Below, one piece after another: positions 22,901 through 33,134 of a stretch of DNA of 64,000 bases (the stretch's first letter is position 1; each line of letters begins with the position of its first letter). Source of the stretch: Blattamonas nauphoetae (taxonomy: Eukaryota > Preaxostyla > Oxymonadida); NCBI GenBank assembly GCA_033064195.1, contig JARBJD010000105.1:157771-221770 (forward strand), given 5' to 3'. A program made the translations under genes and the position numbers. Below the pieces are notes generated by a model. It was not told where the DNA came from, did no database searches, and was given only the letters and a program-made list of their open reading frames with translations.

Positions 22901-24582
22901 GCAGAATGCACTTCTCGAGTGTGTATGAAGAGGAGAAGTAGGACGTCGGTGAGGATGGATGGAGGAGGAGGGAATGGAGAGGAGAGAGGGGGGAGTTGAA
23001 AATGGATTTGAAGAATGCGGATTCGAAGAACGATCGGACGTTCCCGCCTTGTCTCGTCCAGCTCGCTTCTTCGACAATTTGAAGCATCCAATGCGCACGC
23101 TGAAACTCCACAGCAACACACAATTCCATCAGCTCGCCCGGTGTGTATCGGAAGGCTGCAGGAAGCTGTGTTCTGAGAAGCATTGAAATGAATTCGGAGA
23201 CGATGGCGGCGTACGCTGGATGAGTGGTTGGGTCGACTTCAGAAGACGGAGGGAGGATGAATGGGTGGTGGTGTTTGAGGGAATCAGTCAGCGACTTTTG
23301 GATTGAGGGATCGCCAGTGTTGGCCAGCATGAGTTGGGTGATTGATGTGAGGATGTCGCTGTGGAGCTGGGATTTAAGGAAGGAGTCTAGAGTGGCTTGT
23401 ATGCTCGCTAGAACAGGTCTCAATCGTTCGTTTAGTGTTTCTGGTTTTCGAGGGAAGAAAGAAAGGGTTTGGGCGAGATTTGTTGTGATGATGGAAGCGT
23501 GTCGTGTGAATTGCTGTGAAACTTGATGGTGGTCGAGGATGGATGAACCAATGGCAAGTGCAGCGTAGAATTGGGCGTGCAGGCAGTCAACATAATGGAG
23601 AGCGAGGTGTTCAAGGCGGGAGAAGAAAACTTGTTGGTTTACCGAAGCATTGGATATGTCTAGCCGCGTCACACGCCCAGAATTCTGGAACAAAAATGGG
23701 CGGATGTCACGGATGACACGCGATGAATCGAATGGAAAGAATTTGAAGGCTGAGAAGCGACGATCAAAGAAGCGGACGGGATAATTGTTGAATCGATGAA
23801 GAATTTCCAAATATATCAGCTTATTTCGTGATCCAGAAAGATGTGGAATACGAAAATCGTATAGCGATGGCAATTGGAGTTCAAGATCATTGACAAAATA
23901 GCTCTGAAGTTGTGATTTAAGTTTGTCATCGAGAAAAGATTTTGGAGGTTTCTCTTCGAGATTTTCAGGATCCAATGTATCATTTGAACCTGATAAATGT
24001 TCCATATCAACTGTATCTCCATCTATTTCATCTTTTGGATGATCAGTTGACTGTGAGATACTTGGAACACAGCGGATATTGGCCTTGGTACAGCGATCAC
24101 AGGGGTGTGTTCTAATAATTGGATAAGAAGATGAATGGAGAGAAGGGGGACCTTGAACATGTGACTCCACTGACATAGAGAAAGATAAGGATAGTGAAGA
24201 AACAGACAGTTCTTGGCAGTGTTTGCAATCTGCTTTCAATTTTTTGTTTCGTTTTGATGCAAGTGGATTCCGATAATTCTCGTGAAGGCTTTTTAAATCT
24301 GTAGAAGAGAGTGTGCGAAATTAGGTGGTGGTGAAAGAAAGACAAGGGACGACATTTATTTTTCTGTGGAGCTGGCCCACGAAAATTTGGATCTTTTGTG
24401 CATTCAATATTCAGTGAAAGGCATCTACTACACGGTTGTTGTCTATAACATGGAGAATGAAGAATGAAACTCTAAATGCATGCCCATCGCATTTTAGTTT
24501 TCTATAGATGTAATTTGAAACAATATAGCACACACTTTTGTCGGCAATAGTCACATGAACGTCGCTCTTGAACCTTTGCCAT
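19959..24582 (-). CDS. Putative transcription factor with two tandem Zn(II)2Cys6 clusters
   Basis: Model complement(join(19959..24111,24152..24169,24208..24298,24354..24442,24484..24501,24536..24582)), 1471 residues, phases exact. The N-terminus holds two complete binuclear zinc clusters, each C-x2-C-x6-C-x5-C-x2-C-x6-C: first (residues about 10-36) SCDYCRQKKLKCDG then QPCSRCLSLNIEC, second (about 70-105) CKHCQELGVTCSR then HPCDRCTKANIRC. This is the DNA-binding motif of Gal4-type fungal regulators, rare outside fungi. Each cluster is split by two phase-2 introns at identical positions, leaving an 18-nt microexon; one of the four introns is GC-AG. The long remainder (HEAT-like helices in places) is unrecognised; the C-terminus is Pro-rich with basic patches and Ser/Asp/Glu runs. 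No typical fungal-TF middle-homology region was identified. Confidence 0.8.
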
Positions 24583-24712
24583 TCTGAGATGAGGAGTTCT
24601 TTTGTTGAGGTCTGATCAACTCCAATTTAGGCTAACTCATCAAAAAATCACATATCATGGAGTTTTTTGATGAAAAATTAAAACATTGGTGAATTGCAAA
24701 ATCAAATGAAGT

Positions 24713-27362
24713 TCATAAGTATCTCCTCTCCCTCCGGGCATTGATGAGGATACTTTGAATCAAACTTGGGTTGACGTGCTCCTCATTCATCACACGCAGC
24801 ACAGCCCTCTTCCCTACCGACAACTGGCAGAGGAAAGCGAGTCCGTAGAACGCATGGCCAGACGAATAAGGCTCACAAGAAAGAAGAATGGAAGTGAGTG
24901 TGTGGATGATGGGGAGTTCAGGAGGGACGAGCTCTTGTTCCCCTTCAGACACGGGGGGTGTCTCAGCTGCTGGCTCGATGCCTTTGAGAGGGACGGCATA
25001 TGCAATGTCGTTCATCTTCTCCGGATCTTCTTGGTCTTCGTACTCGATCAGCTGTTCCACGTCTTCCCATTCCTCATTCCCATCCTCTCCGCCCTCGCCA
25101 CCTTCATCCTGAGCGATGCTCGACCGGACTGTTCCTCTCCCGGATTTAGTTTGGGTCTCATCGTCGCCTCCGTCGTCCTCCTCTTCCTGCCCAGCCTCTC
25201 CATCCATCGCTCCCTCTTCCTCTCCTTCCTCGTAACCCTCACCTTCATCAGGTCCTTGTTCCTCGAAGCCATGTTCCCCTTCAGGAACCTCATGGTCTCC
25301 TTCAGCATCCAACCCCTCTCCGTCGGCTTGTTCATTGTCCAAGTCTTCAATTGGGGTGTCTGTCTGCTTTGTCGGAGGTGACGCAAGCTTCATCTCCTCC
25401 TCTCTTCCTCTTTCGTCTTGGAGAAGGACCACTCGTGTTGGGTCGCCCTTCCGTTCTGTCTGTTCTTCCTCTTCGACATTCAGCTGCTCCCCATCCTCGC
25501 CCTCCTGTTTCTCCCCATCTTCCCCTTCCCCTTCGCCTTCCAGTCCTTCCTGCTCTTCTCGTTCCTCTTCTTCTCCGGCCTCATGTTCCTCATCCTGTTC
25601 CTCCTGTGGAATCTCTTTTCGGACTCGGACGATTTTTTTGTGCTGTTTGGTTTGGTCTTCTTTCGCGACTTTGGCTTGTGTTGCTTTGAGGTCAAGTTCA
25701 AGAACTGGAAATGGGACGAAAATGATCGATGTGGGAGGAATGAAGAGAAATGAGAAATGCTGAGTGAGGAAAGAGAACTATCACACCTTTCACAACTCGA
25801 CTGGTTGTGATTCTGTCCTCGCGTGTGTCGGCAAGCTCGTCCATCGTCTCGCCCTTCCTCTCTTCCTCCAGAATCGCTTCCTTTCGGCCCTCATTCGTCA
25901 GAAGAAGAAGCGACAAGATTCCGCAGGCAGTGGCTCGCAACGAGAATGGGGAATATCCGTCTGACAATCCGATCTGGACCGTTGTTGAAGACCAGACTGA
26001 GAGGGAACGAAGAAATGAAGGAGAATTGGTTTATCAGACCTTCCTCGCCATCGGGAATGCAGATCTGGATCTGGTTGTCTGTTTCAATTATGTTGTTGAG
26101 GGTGATGGCCTGCCCATCGGTGACAGGAAGTGGGGAGAGCTCGATTGTCGATGTGAGAAGGTGATATAACCTGTGAACGAGGTCATTCAGGACTGATTGT
26201 TGTTTTCCCTTGATGATGAGATTAGAGGCAGAGATATAAATGTAAAAAAGGGAGATATGAATACGATTTGAGTCCTGGTGCAGTTGTAGATCGTTTGAAG
26301 TGCTAAGAACGCTGCTTTCGAGTTTTTTTCGAATCTCTCGGCTATACACATCAATCTATGTGAAAATTATGGAGGATGGCTCAGTAGTATGGGAGGCAGA
26401 CCGGTGGAGTGTGTGAGATGAGGAGAGCACATCTGCAGCTGAACCAACAGCAGAAATATTTGAGAGGATCCCGCAGATCGTTTCCTGAAGAGTAAATCAT
26501 CAGTATAGGTAATAGAATAAACCTCAAGTGATGGGATGATGATCGAATCAGCAATGAGATCGATGCATCCTTCAACTCCAACAACGACGTCTGGTCCATG
26601 AAATTCTGAATAAAAGGATCATAAAACTCTGTAGAATGGACTTCATACGATTGGTGATGATGAGGAGAGAGTTTGCAGCGTTGATTCGAACAGTACGGTT
26701 TTTACTATGTAACATTTCGGAAAGTGACAAAATAGCTTCACTTTCGGAGAATACCTCAAGTCCCTGATTGAGACAGCAATATTGTGATATTCAGAAAAAG
26801 AATAGGAGAGACTTGAGGGATGACACAGAGAATGCCGATTATCTCCGCAGATAATGCTGCAATCTGTTGATTTGTTGAGACTAAGAACTCACAAAGCCGT
26901 TGTGGGATCTCTGAGAAATATGGAGACATCAAGTTGCGTCAATGGATAGAGAAATACCAGTTGTTAGAGTGATGAGACGTGATTCCTGGCTGGTGAGGAC
27001 TGTTTTGAGTTTTCGAAGAGTCTACAGCATCAAGAAAAGAAAGAAGGATGGATAATATGTGAATTATGGCGGAAATATCGATGTGAAAGGTGGCAGAGAC
27101 CTCAACAATTGCATCATCTTCCAGTTCTTCGCTATGTAATAGTTCGTCGATCTTTTCATAAGATCTGGCGCCAAACGCAAGGTCAGTCTAAAAAAGTGTT
27201 GAAGAGATCAAATCTCGGAGAGAGGAGAGGGATAATACATTGTTCTTGTTTTCACCTGGTCTTGAAGTCTTGACAGGATGAAGGTTTTTGAGGAGAGCAC
27301 TGTGATAAATGATGGCAATAGGAAACAATAAACCTAACTTTGTGCGTAGCAGCGGTCCTCAT
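24713..27362 (-). CDS. Armadillo-repeat protein resembling radial-spoke protein RSPH14, with a large acidic insertion
   Basis: Eleven-exon model complement(join(24713..25704,25787..25996,26040..26355,26449..26484,26523..26605,26649..26763,26813..26910,26958..27021,27101..27187,27239..27299,27334..27362)), 696 residues, all phases agreeing. The N-terminus (FGARSYEKIDELLHSEEL) and successive helical repeats (LRKLKTVLTSQESRLITLTT, IPQRLCEFLVSTNQQIAALS, then SLSEMLHSKNRTVRINAANS) are armadillo-like and recall RSPH14, a radial-spoke component of motile cilia. A Glu/Gly-rich insertion of about 150 residues (around 370-530) separates the last helices (LTSILLSCEPYSSGHAFYGL). Family members are normally about 350 residues, so this is twice the length. 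The ARM assignment is firm; the RSPH14 identity is tentative and would imply a flagellated cell stage. Confidence 0.65.
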
Positions 27363-28074
27363 CGCTTTTTGAGTCCTTCAACAATAAGCCATAATCTTTT
27401 AAATCGGCCCTCGATCTCGATATCAGATTCTATTCTCGATGAAATTTAAAAAATACTCAAATGAGTGCAAAACACTGAAATTTCGAATATAGAGAAAGCG
27501 TGCAGAAAGATTGAAATGGGAATGCGACGATTGTTCGAGAACCCATCAGTCTCTCTTCTCAACTTCATACAGACAAAGTAGCAGAAAGAAAAACCTGTGT
27601 ACACTTCTTAATTGTAAGTTCTGAGTGATTGATGTGATTCTCTCAATGATGCAGAATCGGAGTGTGGCTCTTAAAACTGCCTTGAAACGCGATACACATC
27701 TCGATTTGTCGATCAACCATGATTTATCGCTTTCGAACCAGGAATACTGTTTTGGTGATGTTTCATGGAACGATCAGTGGTTTGATCTGCAATCAACCTT
27801 TCTTTCTTGCGAATGTATGGCTTTTTCACATGTCTTAAATCGTTATTGATGCTCCTTCGACCCTAATATTTCTCAAATTTCTTTCTAATATCTTGCTCTG
27901 TCTTGCTTCTAACCAAATTTCTTCTCGACTCTGTCCTCTTCAGCATCTTTTTGTTGGCGGCGTATTAGTATGCAACTTCATACATAGTGACTACATTATC
28001 CTTATTATGCCCTCCATTACTTTTCTTTGCACTTCCATTTCTTTTATTTTCCATGTTCATCCTTCCAGAGTTCG
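27363..28074. promoter_or_regulatory. Divergent intergenic region between the ARM gene and the NTF2-domain gene
   Basis: About 710 bp separate two genes transcribed away from each other, so both promoters must lie here. The sequence just before 28075 ends with a pyrimidine tract and CAG that looks like a splice acceptor; a non-coding or very short first exon of the plus-strand gene may therefore lie upstream. No distinct promoter box could be defined. Confidence 0.35.
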
Positions 28075-29034
28075 ATGCACAAAAAGATCGCCCAGAAGTT
28101 TATTTCGGAATTTTATCAATACCTACGAAATGATACGGCAAAACTTCGCTCTTTCTATGACCAGACTGCAGAGAAGACAGTTTTTCAGAATGGAAATGAA
28201 ACAAAGTTCAGCGGCCCTGCGGACATTTACCAATGCAATCAGGGACTTTCAATTCATTCATTTGCTGTCAAAGCGCAATCTTCCTTTGCCGCTGGCGATA
28301 ATGTTATTGTCCACTGTTCAGGGGAGCTTAATCCCACAACGCAGAATCAGATGTTCTTCACTCAATGTTTCATGCTCCAGCGGATGTCACCTGATAAAAA
28401 GCACTACTGTGTCCAAAGCGAAACACTTCACCTTGTTCTCCCATCTCAGCAGTATCCACACGTAGCCCAAGAGCATCATCAACCCATCCCTGAACCAAAA
28501 CTAACATTGAACCATCACGTTGAGCCTCCAAATCCAAGACCTAATCCACATGCCACCACAGCACAACCACTCCAATCTCTACCTGATAACCGCTATTCAC
28601 ACCAAACACACACAATCCAGCCGACAGTTCATTCACAGCAATTCCAGAAAGAATCCTCACACCAAAGCGAAGTTAACCAACAACGAAATCAGCATCAGTA
28701 TCCTTTCGAGCGAGGTTATGATTCTCAGCATGACCAAAGGACACAACCACTCCGAGATTACAAACCTCCACAAAAACAAATCCCGTCAAGTCATAAGCCC
28801 GTCAACGAAGAACGAGCGCTTCTTCCGGCTCCGTCCACTTCTGAACAGAAACATTCTCCACATTTCAAGGGTGATGGCCTCCTCCCTGCACCTCAATCGC
28901 CATCACATCTCCACAACGACACTAAATCCTATTCATCTCAACCACGCAATGCTCCAACTCATTCTGGACTCCTCCCGACTCCCTCATCTAGTAAACCCCT
29001 GAAAACATCCTGGGCTCCTGGCACTAACAAATAA
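28075..29034 (+). CDS. NTF2-like-domain protein with long disordered tail (G3BP-like layout)
   Basis: 319 residues from the first in-frame ATG after an acceptor-like CAG. Residues about 1-130 match an NTF2-like fold as found in NTF2 and G3BP: KKIAQKFISEFYQYLRNDTA, LRSFYDQTAEKTVFQNGNE, FSGPADIYQ, a central strand DNVIVHCSGELN, and FFTQCFMLQ...KHYCVQSETLHLV. The rest is Gln/His/Pro/Ser-rich and disordered. In G3BP this layout (NTF2 domain, disordered tail, RRM) drives stress-granule assembly; no RRM is visible here. NTF2 itself is only about 125 residues, so this is not the Ran import factor alone. An upstream short coding exon cannot be excluded. Confidence 0.72.
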   Translation: MHKKIAQKFISEFYQYLRNDTAKLRSFYDQTAEKTVFQNGNETKFSGPADIYQCNQGLSIHSFAVKAQSSFAAGDNVIVHCSGELNPTTQNQMFFTQCFMLQRMSPDKKHYCVQSETLHLVLPSQQYPHVAQEHHQPIPEPKLTLNHHVEPPNPRPNPHATTAQPLQSLPDNRYSHQTHTIQPTVHSQQFQKESSHQSEVNQQRNQHQYPFERGYDSQHDQRTQPLRDYKPPQKQIPSSHKPVNEERALLPAPSTSEQKHSPHFKGDGLLPAPQSPSHLHNDTKSYSSQPRNAPTHSGLLPTPSSSKPLKTSWAPGTNK

Positions 29035-29298
29035 TTGATTCGTTTTCGCATTCAATTCGTGAACATCTCATAGAAGACTTCTACCTTGTAGTTGTCACTC
29101 TTTAACAATCCATTCATGGATATCGAACCGTCCATCAGTCACATTCACGAAGAAAATGTGTCAGTTGATCTCGAGTGATTACTGCATAATGAAATCGACA
29201 AAGCTCTGACTACACCACTATTTGGAGAAAATGAAGTCAATTTGTGTTCACTAAAGATCAATAAAGTGTGTGGAGTGTAGATCCAACCAATCTCAAAC

Positions 29299-30024
29299 AT
29301 GACCAAAACTGCTCTCGTCGTCATCGATGTTCAAAGTGTGAACCTCTCACTTTTCTGATATATTTCTGATAGATGATTTCTTGGAAGGAGGATCTCTCGG
29401 TGTAGATGGTTCTTTACCGATTGTTCCGCTGATCAACGAAATCCGCAAAAACCCGCTTTTTTCCGAAATTATCTTTACACAAGATTGGTATACTCTCTCT
29501 TCATCACTGGGTTAGGCATCCAAAAGGTCACGTTTCCTTTGCTTCTGCTCATCCTGGACACAAACCAATGGATGTCATTACACTCCCTGATGGCACAGAA
29601 CAAACGCTCTGGCCAGATCATTGCGTCCAAGATTCCGAAGGCGCAGCATTCCCAGCGAATCTTGTTGTTCTTCCGACAGATTACATCGTACACAAAGGAA
29701 CTAACAAAGACGTGGATTCATACTCTGCTTTCTTTGACAATAAGCGAATTCACAAAACATCCCTTGAAGACTATCTCCATAAAAAGGGCATTACAACACT
29801 CTACTTTTGCGGTATCTTCATTTTTACCATGAAACCCTTCAATAGGTCTCTGTCTCGATTTTTGTGTCTTCTATTCTGCAATGGACTCTCATTCCGTGGG
29901 TTTCAAAACATATTGCATACTTGATGCATGTGGGAGTATTGGAGCAGAGTCAGCTGCAAAAGCAAAGGAAGATATGAAGGGTTCTTCAATAATCCTTCTC
30001 AACTCATCTGAAATCCCTCAATGA
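29299..30024 (+). CDS. Nicotinamidase-type isochorismatase-family hydrolase
   Basis: Model join(29299..29335,29373..29487,29516..29811,29846..30024), 208 residues, three introns of 28-37 nt. The N-terminus MTKTALVVIDVQNDFLEGGS carries the catalytic Asp of the superfamily (VIDVQNDF). HPKGHVSFA follows, then the metal/active-site region WPDHCVQDSEGA, the Lys region YIVHKGTNKDVDSYSAF and the nucleophilic Cys in GLCLDFCVFYSA. Asp-Lys-Cys and the WPDHC metal site are diagnostic for nicotinamidases (PncA/Pnc1), which convert nicotinamide to nicotinate for NAD salvage. Length fits the family (about 180-215). Confidence 0.88.
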
Positions 30025-30421
30025 TTTTCACACTCTACTTCTTAAACTAACTCTCCATTTATTATTTGTTTTCCTCAACATTTTGGATTCATTCTCTTTA
30101 CAAATGAACAATTACAACTCCCAAACAATCTCTTATGAATACCTTTTACTCCACTCTTTTGATCAATAAATTGCACCTGAAACATGTCTTTCACCAGCTT
30201 GATTGCATTTTCAGTATTTTCTTGAGTCTGTAGCTGGTTAGTGTCGTCGGGTGGGAGAACGATCTCCAAGATCTTATGGTATGGGTTTCATTTCACGTCC
30301 GTCATTTCGAGGACGACACATGTATAAAAACACAAACAGATAACAGAATATAAACGGATATGCAAGATCTGATGAACTTGATATGTGCTTCAAGCATCTT
30401 CATGTGAAAAGAACGCAGTAA
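30025..30421. other. Intergenic region with a small minus-strand ORF, function unknown
   Basis: A minus-strand frame from 30269 to 30075 reads about 64 residues (EIVLPPDDTNQLQTQENTEN...) ending in a Cys/Lys-rich tail. It could be the last exon of a small gene beginning near 30312, where an ATG and a 24-nt putative intron fit. No homology is recognised and it abuts the left end of the palindrome. Treat it as hypothetical. Confidence 0.25.
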
Positions 30422-31985
30422 TACAGTCGGTCGGACTGTTGAGGAATTTGTAACTCGTCACGTCAAACCTGAAACTGTAGAATTGCATTTTTCATCGAAA
30501 ATAAAAAAAGTGTCAAACCTCCGTCTGTCTCATGTGTCGACATTCGATTATCTTTCAAAATTTTTAGTCAAAATTCCATATAAAGATTTGTGTGTCATTG
30601 TTGGGCACATTCTTCAACTTTCTTCGTGATCGTGTGCTGAGAGAATGAGGAGAGTATTCGATTGGAAAAAAGAAGACAACAAAGGACGATACCGGAACAA
30701 CTCACAGAAGACATAGTGTGCTGGGCGCATTCAAGGGTCTTGTACAACCAGCTTGCGAAAAATGATGATCCAGTCGTGGAGGAAGAAAAGAGCGTATTTT
30801 CAAGGAATCAGAAAGCGGTGTCCTATACTTGATAAAGAAGACAATAGAAGAGACAGATCATGAAATCAAACCTAAATTTTTGATGAGAGTCGGAAAAAAC
30901 ACATCGTTTGGAAATCCGAAGAACAAACCCATCTGACTTTACTAGACTCGATTCAAAACAGATCGTCCAAATTTCAAGAAGTCCGAGGGGAGCTTGTCGA
31001 ACAGTGATACATAGATTTGACGAGGTTCAACTCGGTTCACATATCCAATTTTGGCTCTCAAAGTTCCATCCACTCCGGTTTATCAACGCGAGTGGAGACG
31101 ACTTTCAATAGAAAGACAGATTTGCACTGATGTCTGGAAATATTTTGTTTGCCGTCTAAATAATTATGTCAACCAACAATGTAAACTTCTGAAATCTATG
31201 GAGTTTTGACACTGAGTTCATCTCAAACTTTGAAAGTACAATTCCAATGAAATCAAACAGCAAAGAAAATATTTCTAGACATCAGGTCAAAACTGTCTTT
31301 CTATTGAAAGTCGTCTCCACTCGCGTTGATAAACCGGAGTGGATGGAACTTTGAGAGCCAAAATTGGATATGTGAACCGAGTTGAACCTCGTCAAATCTA
31401 TGTATCACTGTTCGACAAGCTCCCCTCGGACTTCTTGAAATTTGGACGATCTGTTTTGAATCGAGTCTAGTAAAGTCAGATGGGTTTGTTCTTCGGATTT
31501 CCAAACGATGTGTTTTTTCTGACTCTCTATCAAAAATTTAGGTTTGATTTCATGATCTGTCTCTTCTATTGTCTTCTTTTATCAAGTATAGGACACCGCT
31601 TTCTGATTCCTTGAAAATACGCTCTTTCTTCCTCCACGACTGGATCATCATTTTCGCAAGCTGGTTGTACAAGACCCTTGAATGCGCCCAGCACACTATG
31701 TCTTCTGTGAGTTGTTCCGGTATCGTCCTTTGTTGTCTTCTTTTCCAATCGAATACTCTCATTCTCTCAGCACACGATCACGAAGAAAGTTGAAGAATGT
31801 GCCCAACAATGACACACAAATCTTTATATGGAATTTTGACTAAAAATTTTGAAAGATAATCGAATGTCGACACATGAGACAGACGGAGGTTTGACACTTT
31901 TTTTATTTTCGATGAAAAATGCAATTCTACAGTTTCAGGTTTGACGTGACGAGTTACAAATTCCTCAACAGTCCGACCGACTGTA
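30422..31985. mobile_element. 1.56-kb palindromic element flanked by TA (inverted duplication, Tc1/mariner-style ends)
   Basis: Two arms of about 700 bp (30424-31121 and 31287-31983) are reverse complements and differ only by a handful of indels, mostly in A-runs, plus single substitutions. The next ~45 bp inward are still homologous but clearly diverged, around an unpaired centre of about 80 bp (31166-31244). The outer termini read CAGTCGG and CCGACTG, each bordered by TA, as expected for insertion into a TA dinucleotide. Each arm contains the same short open frames (identical 67-residue ORFs at 30908-31111 plus and 31301-31504 minus), and the right arm has an uninterrupted 70-residue ORF (31762-31550) rich in Lys/Arg. 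None is recognisable as a transposase, so the element is probably non-autonomous. Confidence 0.75.
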
Positions 31986-32023
31986 AGAGATGCAACTTTG
32001 ACAGTCTGTTCTCTGAGTGATGA

Positions 32024-33134
32024 TCAATGAACCGGAAAGGAAATGATGACAAACAAATGAACGGTATGACCAACGCCGTTAAGAGCGATCAGAGGGCAAT
32101 TCAGCATTCGAGCAAGCTTTTCTCCATGTCGAAAGGTGATGGTCTGTTGAGAGGGATGGAGAAAATATGAGAAAAGAAGGCATTAAGAATGAAAAAAAGT
32201 GTGATAAATGAATCATTTCTGATGAATAACCGCTTGAAAATGTCATACTTTGTCTTCGGTGCCGTGTATGACCAAAACATGTGGCGATACGGCTTTAGCG
32301 GCCTGAAGACGGGCAGCTGGGATCAGATGTTGGAGACAAGCCACACTCTGTCCTATAACAGCTGTGGTCTTGATCTTCCCATCTGAGAAAGGAAGATAGG
32401 AAATCGATTGGTCAAGGTACTCTTTCCCCGTCATTCCCTCATCATCAATCTGAGATGAGAGATATGCCTTTGAGAAGAGAATCGGACGCGTCAGAAGAAG
32501 CTGCTCTGTCCTGTTTTTGGCAGGCGCAGCTCTCAGAAATGTCGCTGTAGCTGTCAACGTGGGGAAGTATGGTCCACGCGTTGTAGCAGCGAACACTGCC
32601 GATTCGATTCGCTGAGGCTCGTTCACGTACATCTGCAAGGCTACCATCCCACCCATCGATTCGCCATACAGACACACTCGATCCCACCCGAGATGGTCGA
32701 GGAGACCAAGTGCGTCAGTAGCGTAGAGTTGGATGGAGGATGAACGTCTTGGAGATTCGCTGAATCCGATCCCGCGATGATCAAAAATGCAGATTTCAAA
32801 GTCCTTGTTCTCAAGAAGGGAGATCAGAAGGTGACGATAATCGCCCATGTGTCCACCCCATCCAGGGAGGAGGAGAACTTTCGTTGGACCGGTTCCATAC
32901 GCTAGCAGAAGAAAATAAATCGATAGAAGATGAAGAAAATGGGATACTCTCATAATATAAGGCGAAGTTTGTCTCCGATGTTGTGTAGAAACCATGCAAA
33001 TGAAGGTTTGACATCTGAAGATCGGCGAGGTGTGCTTCCACACCTTCCTTGAGACAGTGACGAGTTTCTGGATATGTAGATTTGTTGAGAGTCTCCATTG
33101 TATCAATCTGACGAGAAATAGCACGTTGTCTCAT
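32024..33134 (-). CDS. Alpha/beta-hydrolase fold protein
   Basis: Model complement(join(32024..32143,32249..32901,32948..33134)), 319 residues, phases agreeing. After an N-terminal helix-rich segment the core begins YETYGTGPTKVLLLPGWGGH (oxyanion region HG-like), then IFDHRGIGFSESP, the nucleophile elbow YGESMGGMVAL (catalytic Ser), VIHGTEDK (acid) and GVGHTVH (catalytic His). This complete triad order is that of the alpha/beta-hydrolase superfamily (esterases, lipases, epoxide hydrolases); the substrate cannot be told. The stop codon lies only 38 bp from the right end of the palindromic element, which therefore sits in its 3' flank. Confidence 0.85.

Noticed and set aside
19959-24582. A fungal genome as the source, because of the Zn2Cys6 clusters
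   Set aside because: The co-resident LIN54-type CXC protein, Josephin protein, FYR protein, possible radial-spoke protein and beta-helix surface remnants do not fit fungi well as a set, so the zinc clusters alone were not taken as decisive.
27625-27849. 74-residue plus-strand ORF as a gene
   Set aside because: Starts without ATG, no motif, lies in a divergent promoter region and has no link to the NTF2-domain frame.
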